Below are positions 1 to 15,100 of a stretch of 64,000 bases of DNA, piece after piece. The DNA is from Patiria pectinifera. Taxonomy: Eukaryota > Echinodermata > Asteroidea > Valvatida > Asterinidae. The position numbers were made by a program, and so were the translations under genes. Each line of letters opens with the position of its first letter. Position 1 is the stretch's first letter. The notes beneath the pieces were generated by a model. The model had not been told where the DNA came from, made no database searches, and worked only from the letters and a program-made list of their open reading frames with translations. The stretch lies in assembly GCA_029964075.1 (NCBI GenBank), contig CM057149.1, positions 14,460,197 to 14,524,196 on the forward strand, written 5' to 3'.

Positions 1-184
1 CCGTGTTGGAGGTGTTCGGCACGCTGCTCGTGCTGGTCTCGCTGACGTGAATCTTCTCCTGAGGAATCCTCAGCGTTCTGCTGGCTACTTGGATCATCTT
101 GGTGTGCAACCCTTGACCCATCTCGGTACCTCCATGGGAAACCAGGACTGAACCATCGTTGTAGATGTGCACCAACGCGCCGGC
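1..184 (-). CDS. XDH: XDH exon: GGTEMGQG, cut by window edge
   Basis: Reads [20 protein letters not shown], then [20 protein letters not shown], and runs to [13 protein letters not shown] at the edge. [12 protein letters not shown] holds the conserved Gln near molybdenum. The ETST..VPNTS form is XDH-like. Acceptor CAATAG at 185-190. The exon continues beyond position 1. Confidence 0.96.
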
Positions 185-3100
185 CTATTGGATGATACGG
201 AAGTGGTCTGGTATTGAAAAGAGTCACATAAGTGCAGTGACGTGCAAAACTATGCAAACCGATAGCACTGTTTTACATGGGCCTTATTCACGAGTCGGCC
301 ATATTGGATTGAGAGTGAGGTAAAATTTTGATTTTTGGAATTGTGTAGAGAAATGAAAGCAAGTTAATTACTAATTAATTCCAGTCTGCTTCAATGAATA
401 ATTTCAAATCTGTAATTAAACGTTCCCTTATGTTTAAAGCCGGATTTAAAAAACAAAATGACAGTAAAATAAGGCTGCATTATGCCTGCATAAATAGTCT
501 GGCGCCATCCCATTCAACAGTTAACAATTAATGACATGCTTTCAGGGAACTCGACAAAAATGGCCAACTCGTGAATTAGGCCCATATGTGTACTTATGAA
601 TTCTTCAACAAATGTATATATTGGTCATGTAGTGAGACGTCTTTTACGAGGCACCGTACAATTGGCAAACAGCCCAGAAAAATGTATACAAACGCGCACT
701 CAGTGCCGTGAACGCGCGAATATCAGCCCTTTTCTGCCTGCACACCAAAGTGTGAGTATCGTGTGCATAGATTTGTGCTTGAAAACCAACATTTTAGTTT
801 CAAATGAGCGAAATTTGTATTTTCTTTACATTCTAATGTCACAATGCAAGTTCTCTGCTACCGCTGGGATAGGTGTTAGTTTATTTCATGTTGACGAAAG
901 GAGTGATTTTGGGGTGAATTTGTCTTTGTTATCTCAAAGTTTTAATCACCGTGTGTCACATGTTGATTTATTGCAATACGACTGTTTCATGTCAGGTGCA
1001 ATTTAGAGGCCTAGTTCACTACACAGCCGTACACTGGCCAGGCGTTCGGAGAACCTGATTAAAATATTAGAACCAAGAATATTAGGAACCTGGGAATCTT
1101 AGGAACCGGGGCAACTTTAGAAATACAAACTTTGTGATTATAATTTATCATTGGCAACGTTATTACAAGTTATAGAGCTGGAAGTTGAATCTAAGTTATA
1201 TGATTTTTGTAACACTTGTTTTGTGAGTTTTATTGAGATTCAGATGCAGAACTATCGTAATTGATTTTGTAAACAAGTAATCTGTAACAATTTCATGAGA
1301 CCAAACATAATTTGACTCCTCCTGGTGTTTTGATTTTGTCCATTTGTCTTGGGTTGTTCTTGGCGTCCTTAAATCTAATCATTTGAGCGGACCTTCTTAA
1401 TGGCGTACCGCTACAGTAAGATGCAGACTAGGATATGAAATGTAAACTGAATTTGTACCTGATTACGGTAGTTCTGGTTGAAGGAGATACCAAACTTGGT
1501 GGGTGTGACAGCAAGACCACGCTTCCTCCATCGATTCTTACTGTGAACAAAGCATTCAGTTATCATGAAGGCAGTGGTACTACCATTTCGTCGCGGTACG
1601 TTCCATGCAAATTTCGTTTGGACAATGTATGCACACAGTGCCCCACAAAAGAATCATAATCGGCAACAATGATAATCGGCAAAATTGAAAAAAAGCTTTA
1701 AAACACATTGAATCTTCATCAGCAGACTTGGTACTTGGTTTGTGGTCCTCCGAAATATTCCATCTAGGGAATTTAAACAGGAGGTGTGGTGTAGTGAGAG
1801 TGGTCAAGATTAGGTTTTGTCACTAAGAGCTTTCTTAAAGGAGTCTGGGTTGGAAAGCGCCACCTTTGAGTCCGGGAGATCATTCCAATTTTTAAGTGTT
1901 CTTAGGAAAAATGAAGAGGCAACTATGTCGGTCATGGCCTGGTGGATTTGGAACTGTCTGTTGTGTCCTCGTTGTGATCTTCAAGTTTTGGGGGTGATGT
2001 ATTTGGTGTAGTCAATGTCCATTAGTCCATTCAGGAGTTTCAAAAAGCAAAAGATGCGGTGCTGTTTTCTTCTTTCTTCCAAAGGTGTCCAATCAAGATC
2101 TTTCTTGAACTTCGTTTTTAAAAGAAGTTGTGTGGCTAATTTCAATCGGCATATCATTGGTATAGGCCTACAAGTCCAGTTTTGGTATTATGGAGGTTTT
2201 TTCGCGTGCTGTTCTTCCAGGCGTGCTATTGAAGTTCTTTTCCCGAACATTTTTATCCAAACTAGATTCGTAACTGGACATAATTATGATGTGTTTTGGT
2301 CTATAGCCGTCTTCTTCAACTGTTTGTCCTTGACTCATTTGCGTCTTTACCTGTTATACTGTTCCACTTCGCGTCTCCGATTGTCGTAGTCACCTTTCGT
2401 GAGGCACTCATCCCAACATCGCTCTAGATTCCAATATTTTAACTCCTGGCCATAATGCGTCAAGTCCCCCTCCTGGTAAAAGTTGATGTCTCGCACCTAC
2501 AAGTATACAGGGTGAGTAAAAAAAAGCGGAACCCAAACCCCAAAACTCACATTTTATATTTCAAAAAAATATGTAGCACCAAAATAAATAATGACTGGAA
2601 AGCCAATTTCATTAGCTACATTCAGATACAAAAATATTGAAATTGCTCAATCTGTTCAAAGAATATCACCATTTAAACACAATGACCCTAAAACCCGTCT
2701 CGTCCAAAAATGTGATTTCAAGAATCGTCGTCACAATTGTCTTCAAACATCACCAGCGAAAAACCCTCAGTTTAAAAGCTAAAAATATTCAACAAAGTCC
2801 TTTTGAAGGCCCGTCTTTTAACAAAAGTGGATTTTATAAATCCTATTGTTTGCCTAATAAGTGTTGTTAATAAAGATATCGTGTACTACAGTTCTTGAAA
2901 CAGTATTCTGTGTCATTTTTTTGTTCCAAATAGTCAAAACACACAATAAAAAAAATGGGGGGGGGGGTTTGTTTGGACGAGACAGGTGTCTGTGTTTTCT
3001 TGTGTGAAATGAAGTGAGCCACATATTCTTTGAACATTTTTTTTCTAATTCGGTCACTTTCTTTAGGCTCACGTATATACACTCAGGTTGTCCACACGCC

Positions 3101-6100
3101 TGAGATTTTCTTTTGGATGTAAATGGCAGTTACGCTGCTACAGCTCCTTTTTTATGTTCTGAACTTTCATTTTGGAGATATGCCTGTCATTACATCACAA
3201 AATGTGTTGTCTGCTAACGTGGCCTCTAGTTTGAACAAGTAATTCTTTTGGCTATAAGTTGAGTCAGAGCCAAGCATCACGATACATTATTTTCGTATCG
3301 CGATACCGCAACGCGATGTATCGTTACATCCTTACTCTATGGTTTGATGCGCATGTTTTATTTCTTATACCTTGATCTGCGTCAGTCCACATTTCAAGGC
3401 GATATCTGACATGATCGTCTCCGCCACCAGCATGGCCTGGGGGCTCCCGAACCCCCGGAATCCCGTGTTGGATGCCAGATTGGTACGGCAGAGGATTCCA
3501 TTCACGCTGACATTGGGGCATTTGTAGCAGTTGTCCATGTGGAACATTGTCCTTTCCAAAACCTGAAAGTAATCAATAATTTCAGACTTTATTTGTGTGC
3601 TGAACAAACATCGTTTAGGACAAAAATATTACCGTCGTAATTAAGTTTTAAAAAGAAATTGATGCCATCAAAACCTGTAAAAGGGTGTTCACGAATCGAA
3701 AAAAGCCGTATTTGGACGTATTTAAAGTAACCATTGAAATAAGACCAATGAATATTGAATAAACTAAATATTCATGAGAAATTAAATATCCAGCTTGACC
3801 GGCTCATGCGTTGTCGATGCCATGTGTAACGTACCGCTAGACTTCCAGACACTTCAATCACTATGGCCGGGTGCCTCCAACTTAGTTCTGCACAACGTGT
3901 GCATCCAAAATGTGCTTTAAAAAACCCATATTTTTCCTAAACATTAAATTCACATTGCCGGAGCTTCCTGGATGTGTCTTGGGTAAAAATCACAAGGTGA
4001 GGTGAAAATTGATGTGTTCGGCGGCAGGTAAGTGGTGGCCTAACTAGTATGGAATTCTTCCCGCATATTCTTCCCGCATAAAGAATGTGTTGTATTTTAT
4101 AACACGCCATCGTTAAAACAAAAATCTTTGACGACATGTGTACAACCGTCACAAAATTATGATCTAGTCTTACATTGACTGAAAAGTCGTAAGTGCTCCC
4201 AGCGTTGGAGTACATATCGATCTCCAGCGCCCTCAGTTGGCCGTAGCTTGTTACTCCTACTTTGTAACGAGCTAGGTACGGGTGTCGTGTACCTGATGTC
4301 ATCATGTCTTCATTTCGATCAAGCATCAGACGAATTGGGCGCTTGACTCTGAAAAGTAGACAGAGCGATCGATTCTATGAACACGGATTTTTTTGAAAAC
4401 TGTGCTATGGAAAATGTCTGGTATTTAACACGAGCCTTCGGGGGAGGCGGCTTCGTGGGGGATCATCCGTATAGCAGCCTAATTTGCATGAACAACTCGT
4501 GAACACACTCTATACACATACATACAGGCCTTCCTCACACACCTAGTGTCGAAATTCCTTTGTCTTGGTGTAGTTAAGAAAAACCTGAGAAAAAAAACAC
4601 TTATTTTACTCCCACCCAACCCAATTATTTTTTCAACCCTTTTTTCAGTCATGATTTCTTTGAGAGTTCGCTTCATTTTGCGACTGATAACCCTAACCCC
4701 AAAATGCCTCTAAGGCTGTTTTCCCGAGAGGGGGAAACCTTGTGCGGACCCAGCTTAGTCCACAGAAGGTTCACACAACCTGCATCGTGTGTACCTATAC
4801 GGATGACATTTTTCTCCCTGTAACCCCTCTTCTTTAGAATTTCTCGTCTGGGGTACCGTAGTACAAATGCCGAGTTGTGGGGTAACATTGTTCCCTTTGT
4901 GTGAGTACCTCACGGAGCTCTCGTATAGAGCACAACCACACGCACACATACTTTACATAACTCTCGAAGACAAGGCATTGTTTTTACCTTTGTCCCTAAC
5001 ACTCTCCCATTGATTAAGCACACAAATTCACGATCGAAGACCGTTTTCAACAAAAGATGAACTCTCAAAAGAATTTGTTGTTGTCCCTTTATTGGTCTGT
5101 CTGTCCTCAGGGTGTACGTAAAATAGGTACATAATATGTAAATACCTTCAATTGTGGACCCCTTTTGTCCCTTTTTTAGGAAGACATACCATATGCTTTG
5201 TGCACACATCAAAAGTGGGCCTTTGGCCAATCGTGGACCCTATTTTGCTATATCGATCAAGGTGCACCATTTGAATGTGTATACATGTGCACACACCCAC
5301 GCTTTATATTATAGCGGTGCTATAATGGCAACTGCATGGGTGCATGTGAAACTAGAAGTTATGTAAAAAAAAAAAAAAAAAAAAAAAAATTCACGCGTGA
5401 GATCTTTGTGAAAGTAGTATCCTGAGCAATACTTCCTTTCATCTTTTGATCTGTCCAAATTCAATAACAATTTAATATTTATGGGTCAGAAAATCTCGTG
5501 TTTTCTTTTGTTTCTGTCCCCTTCACGTTAATTAGTGGCTTTTCACTCTTTCTTCCTTGTAACGAGCGACTCCCATTAAAAAAAACTTACTTATTAGCTG
5601 CGACGGCACAGATCGCTGCGTAGACGGACGATTTGGTTATCTTCCCACCAAAACCTCCACCGAGGCGCTTCACTCGAGATACCACTCGGTGCTTTGCTAG
5701 GCCCAAAGCCCTGGCAACCATGGTCTGGTACGAATTACAGATAAAAAAAAAATAAGTAGCCTTGAATCAAATTTTTTTTTTAATATCTCTAGAAATTGTG
5801 TCACTTTTTCAAGTAATATGCGTTAACTTTTTGAAGTTGGTTAAAAAAAAAAAAGCTGTCTAAAGAACATCAGAAGAATGCTATTATAGTTTAAAACATC
5901 TGAATGTACGATTTCAATTCAATTTTTTGTCTGCCCAAAAGTATCCACAAAACATCACGGAAAAAAGGTATTACTGTACATATTTCACGTGATTTTGTCG
6001 GATTCTCCAGATACATCGGTAAAAAAATACTGTTTCTTAACAGCCATGGAACCATCGTTAAGAAACGGAAATTGGAGATGAGCACATGGCTAGAGCAATT

Positions 6101-9100
6101 ACAATTAACAAGCCTGCGGTGTGCGAAAGTACTGACATTGTCAGTACATTTTAAAATCAATTTTCAATTACTCCGTCATTTTTGTCATCAAGAAATGCCA
6201 CACTCTACAAGTTCCCGATTGAGACATAGCCAAAAAGCATTGTGAGTGCCCCTTTAACCATGGTTGAACTTTTGACCCAGACCTTCTGAGGCAAAGCTCG
6301 GACCCAGGCCAACTCCAATGTGATTTGTATTGTCCAGCTCCAACCACAAGGCTCAGGAAGTATATACTGCGGTTATCACTTGAAGCCTGGAAACAGGTGA
6401 TCCTCGTCCTTTTGAGTTGTAGTCTAAAAGGACATGTAGTCTTAAGCTGCTATGGTGGGGGGAGGCAAAAACCAGGCAGATAAAAATGGAACTGTTTTCG
6501 CAGGGGTACTGACCAAATACAGAGTAGTCTGGGCATGAAATACCCTTTTTTGGCTTGAAATTGTTTTCTTGAGCGAAGAGGGCCCCTCTTCATCTTTTAG
6601 TAGACACTATGAGAAGGGATTATATTCACCAAAACGCTAGACCGTAACAGCCAAGTGCCAATACACTGAAAAGTTCAGTACTGTGGTTGATTACAGGTAA
6701 AATAAAACGATGGCGGCTCGCAGGGTTAACAGTTGCTCACAAAAGTCTAGACCTTCATTGTACTATTAGTACAAACCACGTACATACAAAGTTCCACGTC
6801 AGTATATGTATTAAGTGGTTTTCCAACCTGTATCCTAGAGGGTGCCTGGGAGGCTGAGATGACCTCGACCTCCCCTCCTTCTCCCGGGATGACCAAGGTG
6901 GTAATCGTCTCCAGGTAGAAGTGCTCCTGGGCACCAATCTTTAGCTCTCCCTCGATGATGTGATCCGAGCTGTCAAAGGCTTCTTTCACGTTTCCCTTCC
7001 GGAGGCGGTAGCCGTCAGGGAAGAAGGAGTTCTCCTCGATGGCTTCCTAATGATGGAGTAAAAATATTTTTCTTATAATCTGTCCCTCTTTGATCAACAA
7101 TCAGCGACGTACCTCTAATCTTGTTGGTCAGGAGCTAGTTCTTCCACGGAACCTCTCCATGTCCGACGGTCTGTGCTTTGTTTCTTTCTATTTGTCAACT
7201 TTCTTGCTTTCCTCGTACTGCCTTTCTTTGGAATTCCCTACCTGAACTTGCTTCCCTTTCTACCCACCAATCGTCACAATTCGAACGAAATGTGAACAGA
7301 TACCTTCTGCAACAATGACTTCTTTGTCTGATCTTTCTGGTTTGTTATGCTCACCCTTCAGCGGTCACGGCCTTGCGTTTGGACGGTTATCCAAATAAAA
7401 AAGAAAATCACTTATTCTGAGCACCTAGCCCTTCATTCTTTTAAGTCAATTGATACGGCTAATAAATACCTCTATTGTGATGACAGTCGGCAGCTCTTCG
7501 TACTCCACTCGCACCAACTTGGCAGCTCTCTGCGCGATAGCCTGGTTGTCAGCTACTACCACCCCGATCACCTGACCTATACTATTCACCTGTTGGGGAG
7601 GGAAGATATTTTACGGATTTCATTTGAAGGTCGCATTTTCCATAAGATACCTGAGGCAAAAACTTAAGCTATCTCAACCTTGGTGATATTAATTGCGAAG
7701 GTAATGGGAAGAACGACACAAGGTATACATTTTTTTACATGTCCTTATCAACCCATCCTTGACCACGTGAATTTGTTTTGTGTCCCTTGTGGATTTTTAT
7801 TTTAGATTGGGATATGTCTATCACGTAGCAATATCTCAAGTGTTATGTATGTGTAAAGCTTTAGGTATTAAAGGCCGCCTTTGTATTTACGTACACTCTA
7901 AAAACGCTTGGGTCAGATCATAGAAAAAGGACACACCTGGAGTCTGAAAACAAATTTCCTCGGTACTTTTCCGGGTCAAAAACGTCACTTTTCTGTGTAA
8001 TTATGACCAAGAAGAGTGTCATATTTGACTCTGAACAGGACTGACCACATTAGGATTCAGATTCGAGTTAATGTGACCCAGGCGTTTTTAGAGTCCGGCA
8101 CTCTACCTTTGGTGGCTTTCAGCCGGGTAAGAAGATACTTCCATTAATTGGGGCAAAATGGGAAAAAGAAATTACAGGTGGCCTTGACTTTACCTCTTTC
8201 TCTGCAAACAGGAGATCGTCATACTCTTGTGACGTTCCTGACAGGTTGCTTCCTGGCACATCGTCAGCACTCACGTACGAATGCACTCCGTCAATTGCAA
8301 GTGCTTCAGTGGTATCAACGGATCTGACCAGGAATAATTATCAAAATGATATCAGATGATCTGAGGAACGATGATTACGTCAATCGGTTTGGCAACTAAT
8401 GCAATCTGAACTTGTCGCACAGTTTTCAACTATGGCTTCCTCCCAATAACACTGAATAGAAAGTCCATACTGATGAAATGTCTAATTTGGGTTGACTTCG
8501 CTCTTTTGTATCATATTGAGCAGTTAACACTGTCGTCCCCGCAGGGGCGGATCTAGCTTTCATGAAAGGGTAGGGGCGGGGTTGATATAAAAGGAGGATT
8601 GAGTCTAAGGCATGCCGAAAACACGCCCTGCTGGGGGGGGGGGGTCCGGGCATGTACCCGGAAAATTTCAAAATCTTCAATGCCTTCTCCTGCATTCTAA
8701 GGCAATTCCAGAATAAATTTAGGGACTTTTCATGTACTATTTTTAGCATGTCATTTATTGTTGCTGGCCCCATTTTACTAGTAGGTCCTAGGCCCTATCA
8801 TAACTAACCCCCTCCTCTGTGCTTGCTCCTCTGATACTTGTGATTGGATTTGTAAGTTAATCTATAATTCAGTTGTGGGAGTTTGGTGAAGACGTCACAA
8901 CAATAGCAAAATACTTAATAACATGAAACAGCATGAATCCCGCAATAGGGTGACAAGTTGTGCGGGACTTCCCCTACATTAGGACGACACACCGCAATAG
9001 GGCGACAATTTTGGTGTCGCCCTATTGAGGTAACTACCATTTAGCGAAGGAATATTAGTGTCGCAAATGGACTAGATCGCTTGCTCGTGGTCCAAAACGT

Positions 9101-12100
9101 ACACATACCAAACTTGGTTGGGATCGGATAAGGTAAAATTGGGTTTGGTCACATTAAAGTTTGAAAAAGTTTGTGCACGCTTCTATGGAAGTGTCGCCCT
9201 ATCATGCAATCCAGAGTTAATAATAAAGACAATTGTTATGTCTTATTTTTCGTTTCCTTTGCAAATATTCATCAGGTAATTTGGAACTTACAAAATGTTG
9301 GCGTGTGCCTTCTTGCTGAGGACCAGTCCCAGATACAGCTCAACTTTTAGAAAACAAAATCAAATAAATCCACAGTTCATTTTAAAAACGGATGAACACG
9401 ACAACACACACACAAAAAATGTTATAAAAGATAATTGGCAAGTTATATGATTATAAATAGGCATGACTTAAACTGGTATAGCATTCCTGTACCGTTTTAG
9501 TTTAGTGTAGGCTATAGCGTATTTAGTATCCTTGTTACTACAATACCAACTTGACTTTACAAATAACATTATAATTGGTACATGTATTACCATGCAGAAG
9601 AGGATGCTAGCACATATATATCGATACAACGTCCAGTAATAAAAACATTTCCAGTTCAGGAAAATGTATTTGTCAATAGTTGTTGTCAACACACTACATT
9701 AAATGCCTTTTTACCAACAAAAAAGCATATTACAAATTATGACTTACTCTCGTTATGAGGCATATCATCCACGTAGACAGCTTCTCCTGTGACCTGTTTG
9801 AAGGCAGATTGATGGGTCAAAGGTCGGCCAACGGCGTCTGAATCAGGTTGGCCTGATGGTACCTCCTGAAATCACCAGAGAAAAGTGATTCCTTAAGTCA
9901 ATTTAATTCATCTTCATGATTTAAATCAATAAAAGTGATATTTAACATTGATTGAACCACCACGTTCGGCTTCGAATCTGTCCCGCTGCACGATATGTAT
10001 TATTGCTTACGTAGAGGCAATATAGAAGGGGAAATTATTCCTGATTATGCAAAGTTTATATTTAGGAGTAGGCCTACCATCTTCTGGTACCAATCAGCTC
10101 ATAAGTATCAATAAAGAAACACCATATCTGAACTGGAAATAAATTTTCTTCAGTAAGTGAAAACGATTAAAAACACAGACATATATAACACTCCAATTTA
10201 GCTTCGATTTAGTGGTTCGGTGGGGATCAATCAATTAGAAATCATTAAAAGGCTTCGGTAGAAAAACGACTCTTTGCTCCATAAAAGACATCCAGCCAAT
10301 CAAATTACCTGATACATCTGAACACCTCGCGCGGAGTTCTTATGGTAAGGCTGGTTGGCTGAGCTGAAGGATGGTGGCATCGTCGAACCTCTCAAACCAG
10401 GCTGAAAGAATGTTGGGGATAAATGATGTCACCAAACAAATGTTGTATATGCAAATATTGAAGTTTAACTCATTATTTTCCCAAAATACGTTAAAGAAAA
10501 ATAATGGAATGCTCTACAAAATACAGTAGCACATCACAGTGTAACTCGCTTAATTTCATTGTAAGCAAGGCTCAGACATAGACCAGAAAAGAAATAGGTA
10601 GTTAAAACTGTTGTAAGTAGGTGCTGCTCTTCATAAAGATCTCGACTTTTGTTTGATTCACCTGTTTCAGATGTATTTGTTCCAAGACGGCGAGGTAGAA
10701 CTTAAAGAAGAAGCTGAGGGTGAGTGATTGTCGATAAGGCTCCATACCGCCTGGGGCACCAGGAGTTAGAGGTAGATCCTCGAGCAGAAAGGGGGTCATG
10801 GCCTCCACTAAACCATCACTCCAGGGTCTGATAAGAAGATCAAATCAATTTACGGCTGGGAGCAAGCTAGATCGAGGAGTGGTCGACTAGTGGTTGATTT
10901 GTGACTTGACTGACGCACGCGCACTAAGAACAACACACGAACGTCTCCAGTCAACGATGGTCAAAACATCATCAAGAAACTTCTTGATGCTGGCTCCTTC
11001 CTTCGCATTTGTATGCGCCCGACAGTGTCTAAATGGCCTACTACACTAGTCCTACCATCGTCGACCAGCTACAGTTTGAGAAAAAATAATCGAACTGTGG
11101 TTTATAACTACAGGTCTTGCTCAAGTTTAAATCACCTGGCAAATTACACAGGCACCGCCATATATAGCGGCCAAAGATTGGGCTCGATGATGAGTTCTCT
11201 TTGTATCTGCCTCACTGACTCACTTAAGTAGTCTTGCTTAAGCCTCATCTCGGCCCACATGTTTCACTTGGCGGATGATTACCTAGACCCCTCCGATCAA
11301 ACTTGTTTGGGACCAACTTCACTAGGCAAGATTTGTTGTGTTACGTAATGCATGTCGCTTGCCGACAGACGGCACAGACGCCTAAGCATTTTGTTCAACG
11401 TGTATACTGAACGTCAACACATCTTTTAAACCAACCACAATATTTCAAGTGGTATAAATGGAGTGAAGGAAAAGCTGTAATAGGCCTATGCTGGTACAAC
11501 ATCGTACCTTCCCACGATGTTTTTCATTGTCTTCGTAGCTAGCACTGTTGTTGGAGCCATACCACCGTACGCTATGGTGCAATCCTGTACTTCATTGGTA
11601 CCAGGCTTCAAGACCACTCTCATACCTGCATTGACTATGGCGATATCATCCTCGCGACGTGGAGATTGCTTGTACCCATAGTAATACTCATTCTGGAGTG
11701 AAAAAATGTTCATGGATGTTATATTATTGATTTTATCCTTGAGCAGACGTTGGAACATAACATCATAGAAGTAGGTTGCTGAACACGAATGACCTCAAAT
11801 ATCTTTACTTTAATTGGTAAGTTTTATCGATTCAATAGTTTGGGAAGGTCTGAAATGTTTCCGGTAAAATGTCCTTATTGCCTTTAAACTATGAATGCTA
11901 CTACTTTTTAGTATTTCACTTTTGTACGAAATTTAAAGAACAATTTTACCTCTGACGTGAAGGGGACATTGATAGCCAAGATAATCTCGTCTGTCTTGAT
12001 AATATTCTTCCTATATCCGGTGAAGAAGTTGCCGTCCATGCTCACGGTACGTTTACCTTATCAGCGAATTGAAACGGTGTGTGATAATTATTCAGTGATG

Positions 12101-15100
12101 ATGGATTATTTAGAGAATGTTAAAAACAATGTATCAAAGTCCACGAGGTGCATTCATCACATCATATCTTACCTGAGCTTGAGACAAGTTCAACGGTACA
12201 CACGGCCGCCATGAGCAGCGGGTTCATGTCGGAAATGGGACTGCCTGTTGCTATATTACCTCCGAGACACTGAAACAAACCCGCAAAGATAATGATAATG
12301 ATAGTGTGGCGCTTAAATGGCGTTTGATATGAAACTTCACAATTATTACGGTACCCCAGTGATGTTTAGCTGGCCATGAGACAAACTTTGCAAGTGCAGC
12401 TCGGGATCAGCGCAGAAGACTAGTAAAGCATGTTTCATTAAAAACTGGTGCATTTATACCATAAAGTTGACTAAAAACCTTGAAAATACCACATGCATGC
12501 AGAGTGTTCTTCAGCAAGGCCATGACTTAAAGGTATGGGCTGATTATTTCGTATTGGCCGTTTTTGTCGATTGATCGTTCATTGGGTGATAATACATAAC
12601 GTGTTTATAGTACACAACCTATAACGCTTTGTGGAGTACAGTGCCGTAGCGCCTCGTGGTCTAGGGCATTAAATTCGTGGTCTGCGGGTAAATCTGCAGG
12701 TCGTGGGTTCGAGTCCAGCCTGGGGTTATAGTTCGTGCGACCTTGGGCAAGGCACTTTGTCACTCATTGCTTCTCTCCGACCAGGAGTAAATGCGTACCT
12801 GTGAGGGCAAGTGGTTATTGTGATTGATTTTAGCTGCTATGCGCCGAAATGGCATCATCTAACTGTTTATACCCCCAGGGAGCTGAGATTGTCTTTGGAA
12901 TGTTTCATTGGCCAAATGAGCAGGGAAATAATGATGTAGCGCCTTGAACACCAATACTGGTGAATGCGTGCGCTTTATAATACACATTACTTATTATTAC
13001 TTTGTGTTATTATTATTACGGTTTGTTTCACAGTAATACTCAATTATGGACACAGCAAAGGAAAAAAAACAGAACCGAAGCAAATCTGAACTTACAGCTA
13101 CGTTTCTGATCTGATGCCCGGCAAACCAGCGTAACATCTCCACAATGGCGGCAAAGACACGCGTCTTTTGCTCTGGTAAAAGGACAATTATGGAGTCAAT
13201 GTTAAGTTTAATGTAGAATATCGATTTTTTGAAATGTTAACTTAAACATAAACGTTTGCTGCCTCTTGCTGTATATAAATAACTGACCTGGTTCCTCCTG
13301 TATGATTTCCTTCATATAGTCACCGACTGACGTCAGTGACACGGCAGCGCCAATTCTAACTTCAGAAGGCGTCTTCTCGACGCTAGTCAGCTCAGGGATA
13401 TAAGTGATATCGACGAGAACGGGATAGCATTGGTTCTTAAACTTGACTTCAACACCTGGCCAAAAAAAAAAAAAAAAACACTTTTAAACCTTGACAATTC
13501 TTATATGAAATAAAGACGTTCAAGAAACGGTCCTGTGATTACTTGTGGTCGCCTTTGTTACACACTTGAGAGCCCTTGAGTACAACACCGTTGTCCTTAA
13601 AATGTGTTTTTCACGTGCTAACAATAATTATAACTCAGTTGTTGCCCATAATTTTCACTTTTCGACAGTATTCTGTAAAAAATAATAATGATAATAATAA
13701 TCACTGCGAAAAATAAGGCGTTCTATATTTTAGCAGAGTTGCTTTTCACCTACCAACTTCTGAGTTGCCTGCCACCAATTTGGCTTGAGGGTTGTTAGCC
13801 TTCAATTCCAGCAGTTGTTGAAGTGTTACGGGACGGAACCAAGTCACGCGATCGCTTGCAAATTTCTGCATTCTCGGTGTCGTTTCTTTCAAAGTTATCT
13901 ATGCAAATTGTTTCAGAAATTTAAACATTTGAAACGTGAAAGTTGAAAAAATAATAAATGCCTCCAGACATCTTGGATCTGTTCTGACAATGTTTGTCAC
14001 GGCATTCTTCAAGTGTACGAATCTAATAGATGCCACTATTAAAGTAAGCTGCAATACAGCAATACAATATGTAGTAATATGTAGTAAAGTCCATACATTT
14101 AAAATGCACATTGCTATTTATAGTCAATTTAAGGAGTTGAGAAAGTTTAATCTAGCTACGAGTTGTGATTGGCGTAATTATCAAATAATGATACCAGAGT
14201 CTTATAGCGCACGTATCTACCATCAATTAGGTACTCGGGGCGCTTTTAACTATATTTATTTTTAAAGACAGATAAATGAAGTTTATGAGAAATGTGAGAC
14301 CCATTATGTAGCACCTTTATAAATGGTATACTAGGTGCTGCGGCGCATATTGCAGCCACTGCCAGGAACACCGGGGCAAACCCCTTCTGCGATACGATTT
14401 ACTGGGTACTTTAACGTGCATCACGTGCATCACCTGCTTGACGTCCCATCTGAAGGATGGGAGCAATAATGGTAAAGTGCCTTGCTCAAGAACACACGCA
14501 CCATGTTCCCCGTCAGGATTCGAATCCATGTACCTCGGCACACGAGTCGAACACCGTACCCATTGGACCACACCAGCCCAAATACATGTAGGCCTACCTA
14601 CTCAACTCACCATCAGCTCTGGAGGGAAAATCGATTCTTGGGAGGGGTCGTAGGGCGCGAACTCGCTTGGATCAAACATTTTCGTCGAAACCTATATGCA
14701 ACATTTGAAGGAAATTAAACAGAAATAATCAGCGAAATTCTCGGTCGAGGATAAGCAAGAACGTCTGCCCTTATTAATGCACTAGGCAAGAAACAACAAT
14801 TTTCATTTTTTAGAAATTGAAAGTCACCAGAAATAGACCGTTCCATTTATTGCCATAATTATGCGCCCGCCGAACCACTGAGCTACCGTACGTGACCAAC
14901 GACTCATGACGTGCCGTCACATTTCTGTTCTGACCAATCACAGCCCCTGTGCGCAGTGGGTGGGGCTTACTGGATCGGTCCGGTCCATTAGTCGATGCGC
15001 ACCATTTTGATTGACAGGCAGGACAAATCCATTGTGTATTGCCTGCAACGTTTCACGAAAGTGTAGTACGGCAGATAGGTGATGGATTGTGCCTTTGATG

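Noticed and set aside
596..1006. 136-codon plus-strand frame
   Set aside because: Inside an XDH intron, opposite strand, no recognisable domain, ordinary for AT-rich DNA.
12650..12720. tRNA gene
   Set aside because: Box A and B only; no full cloverleaf; same 330-bp body as the copy at 16843.
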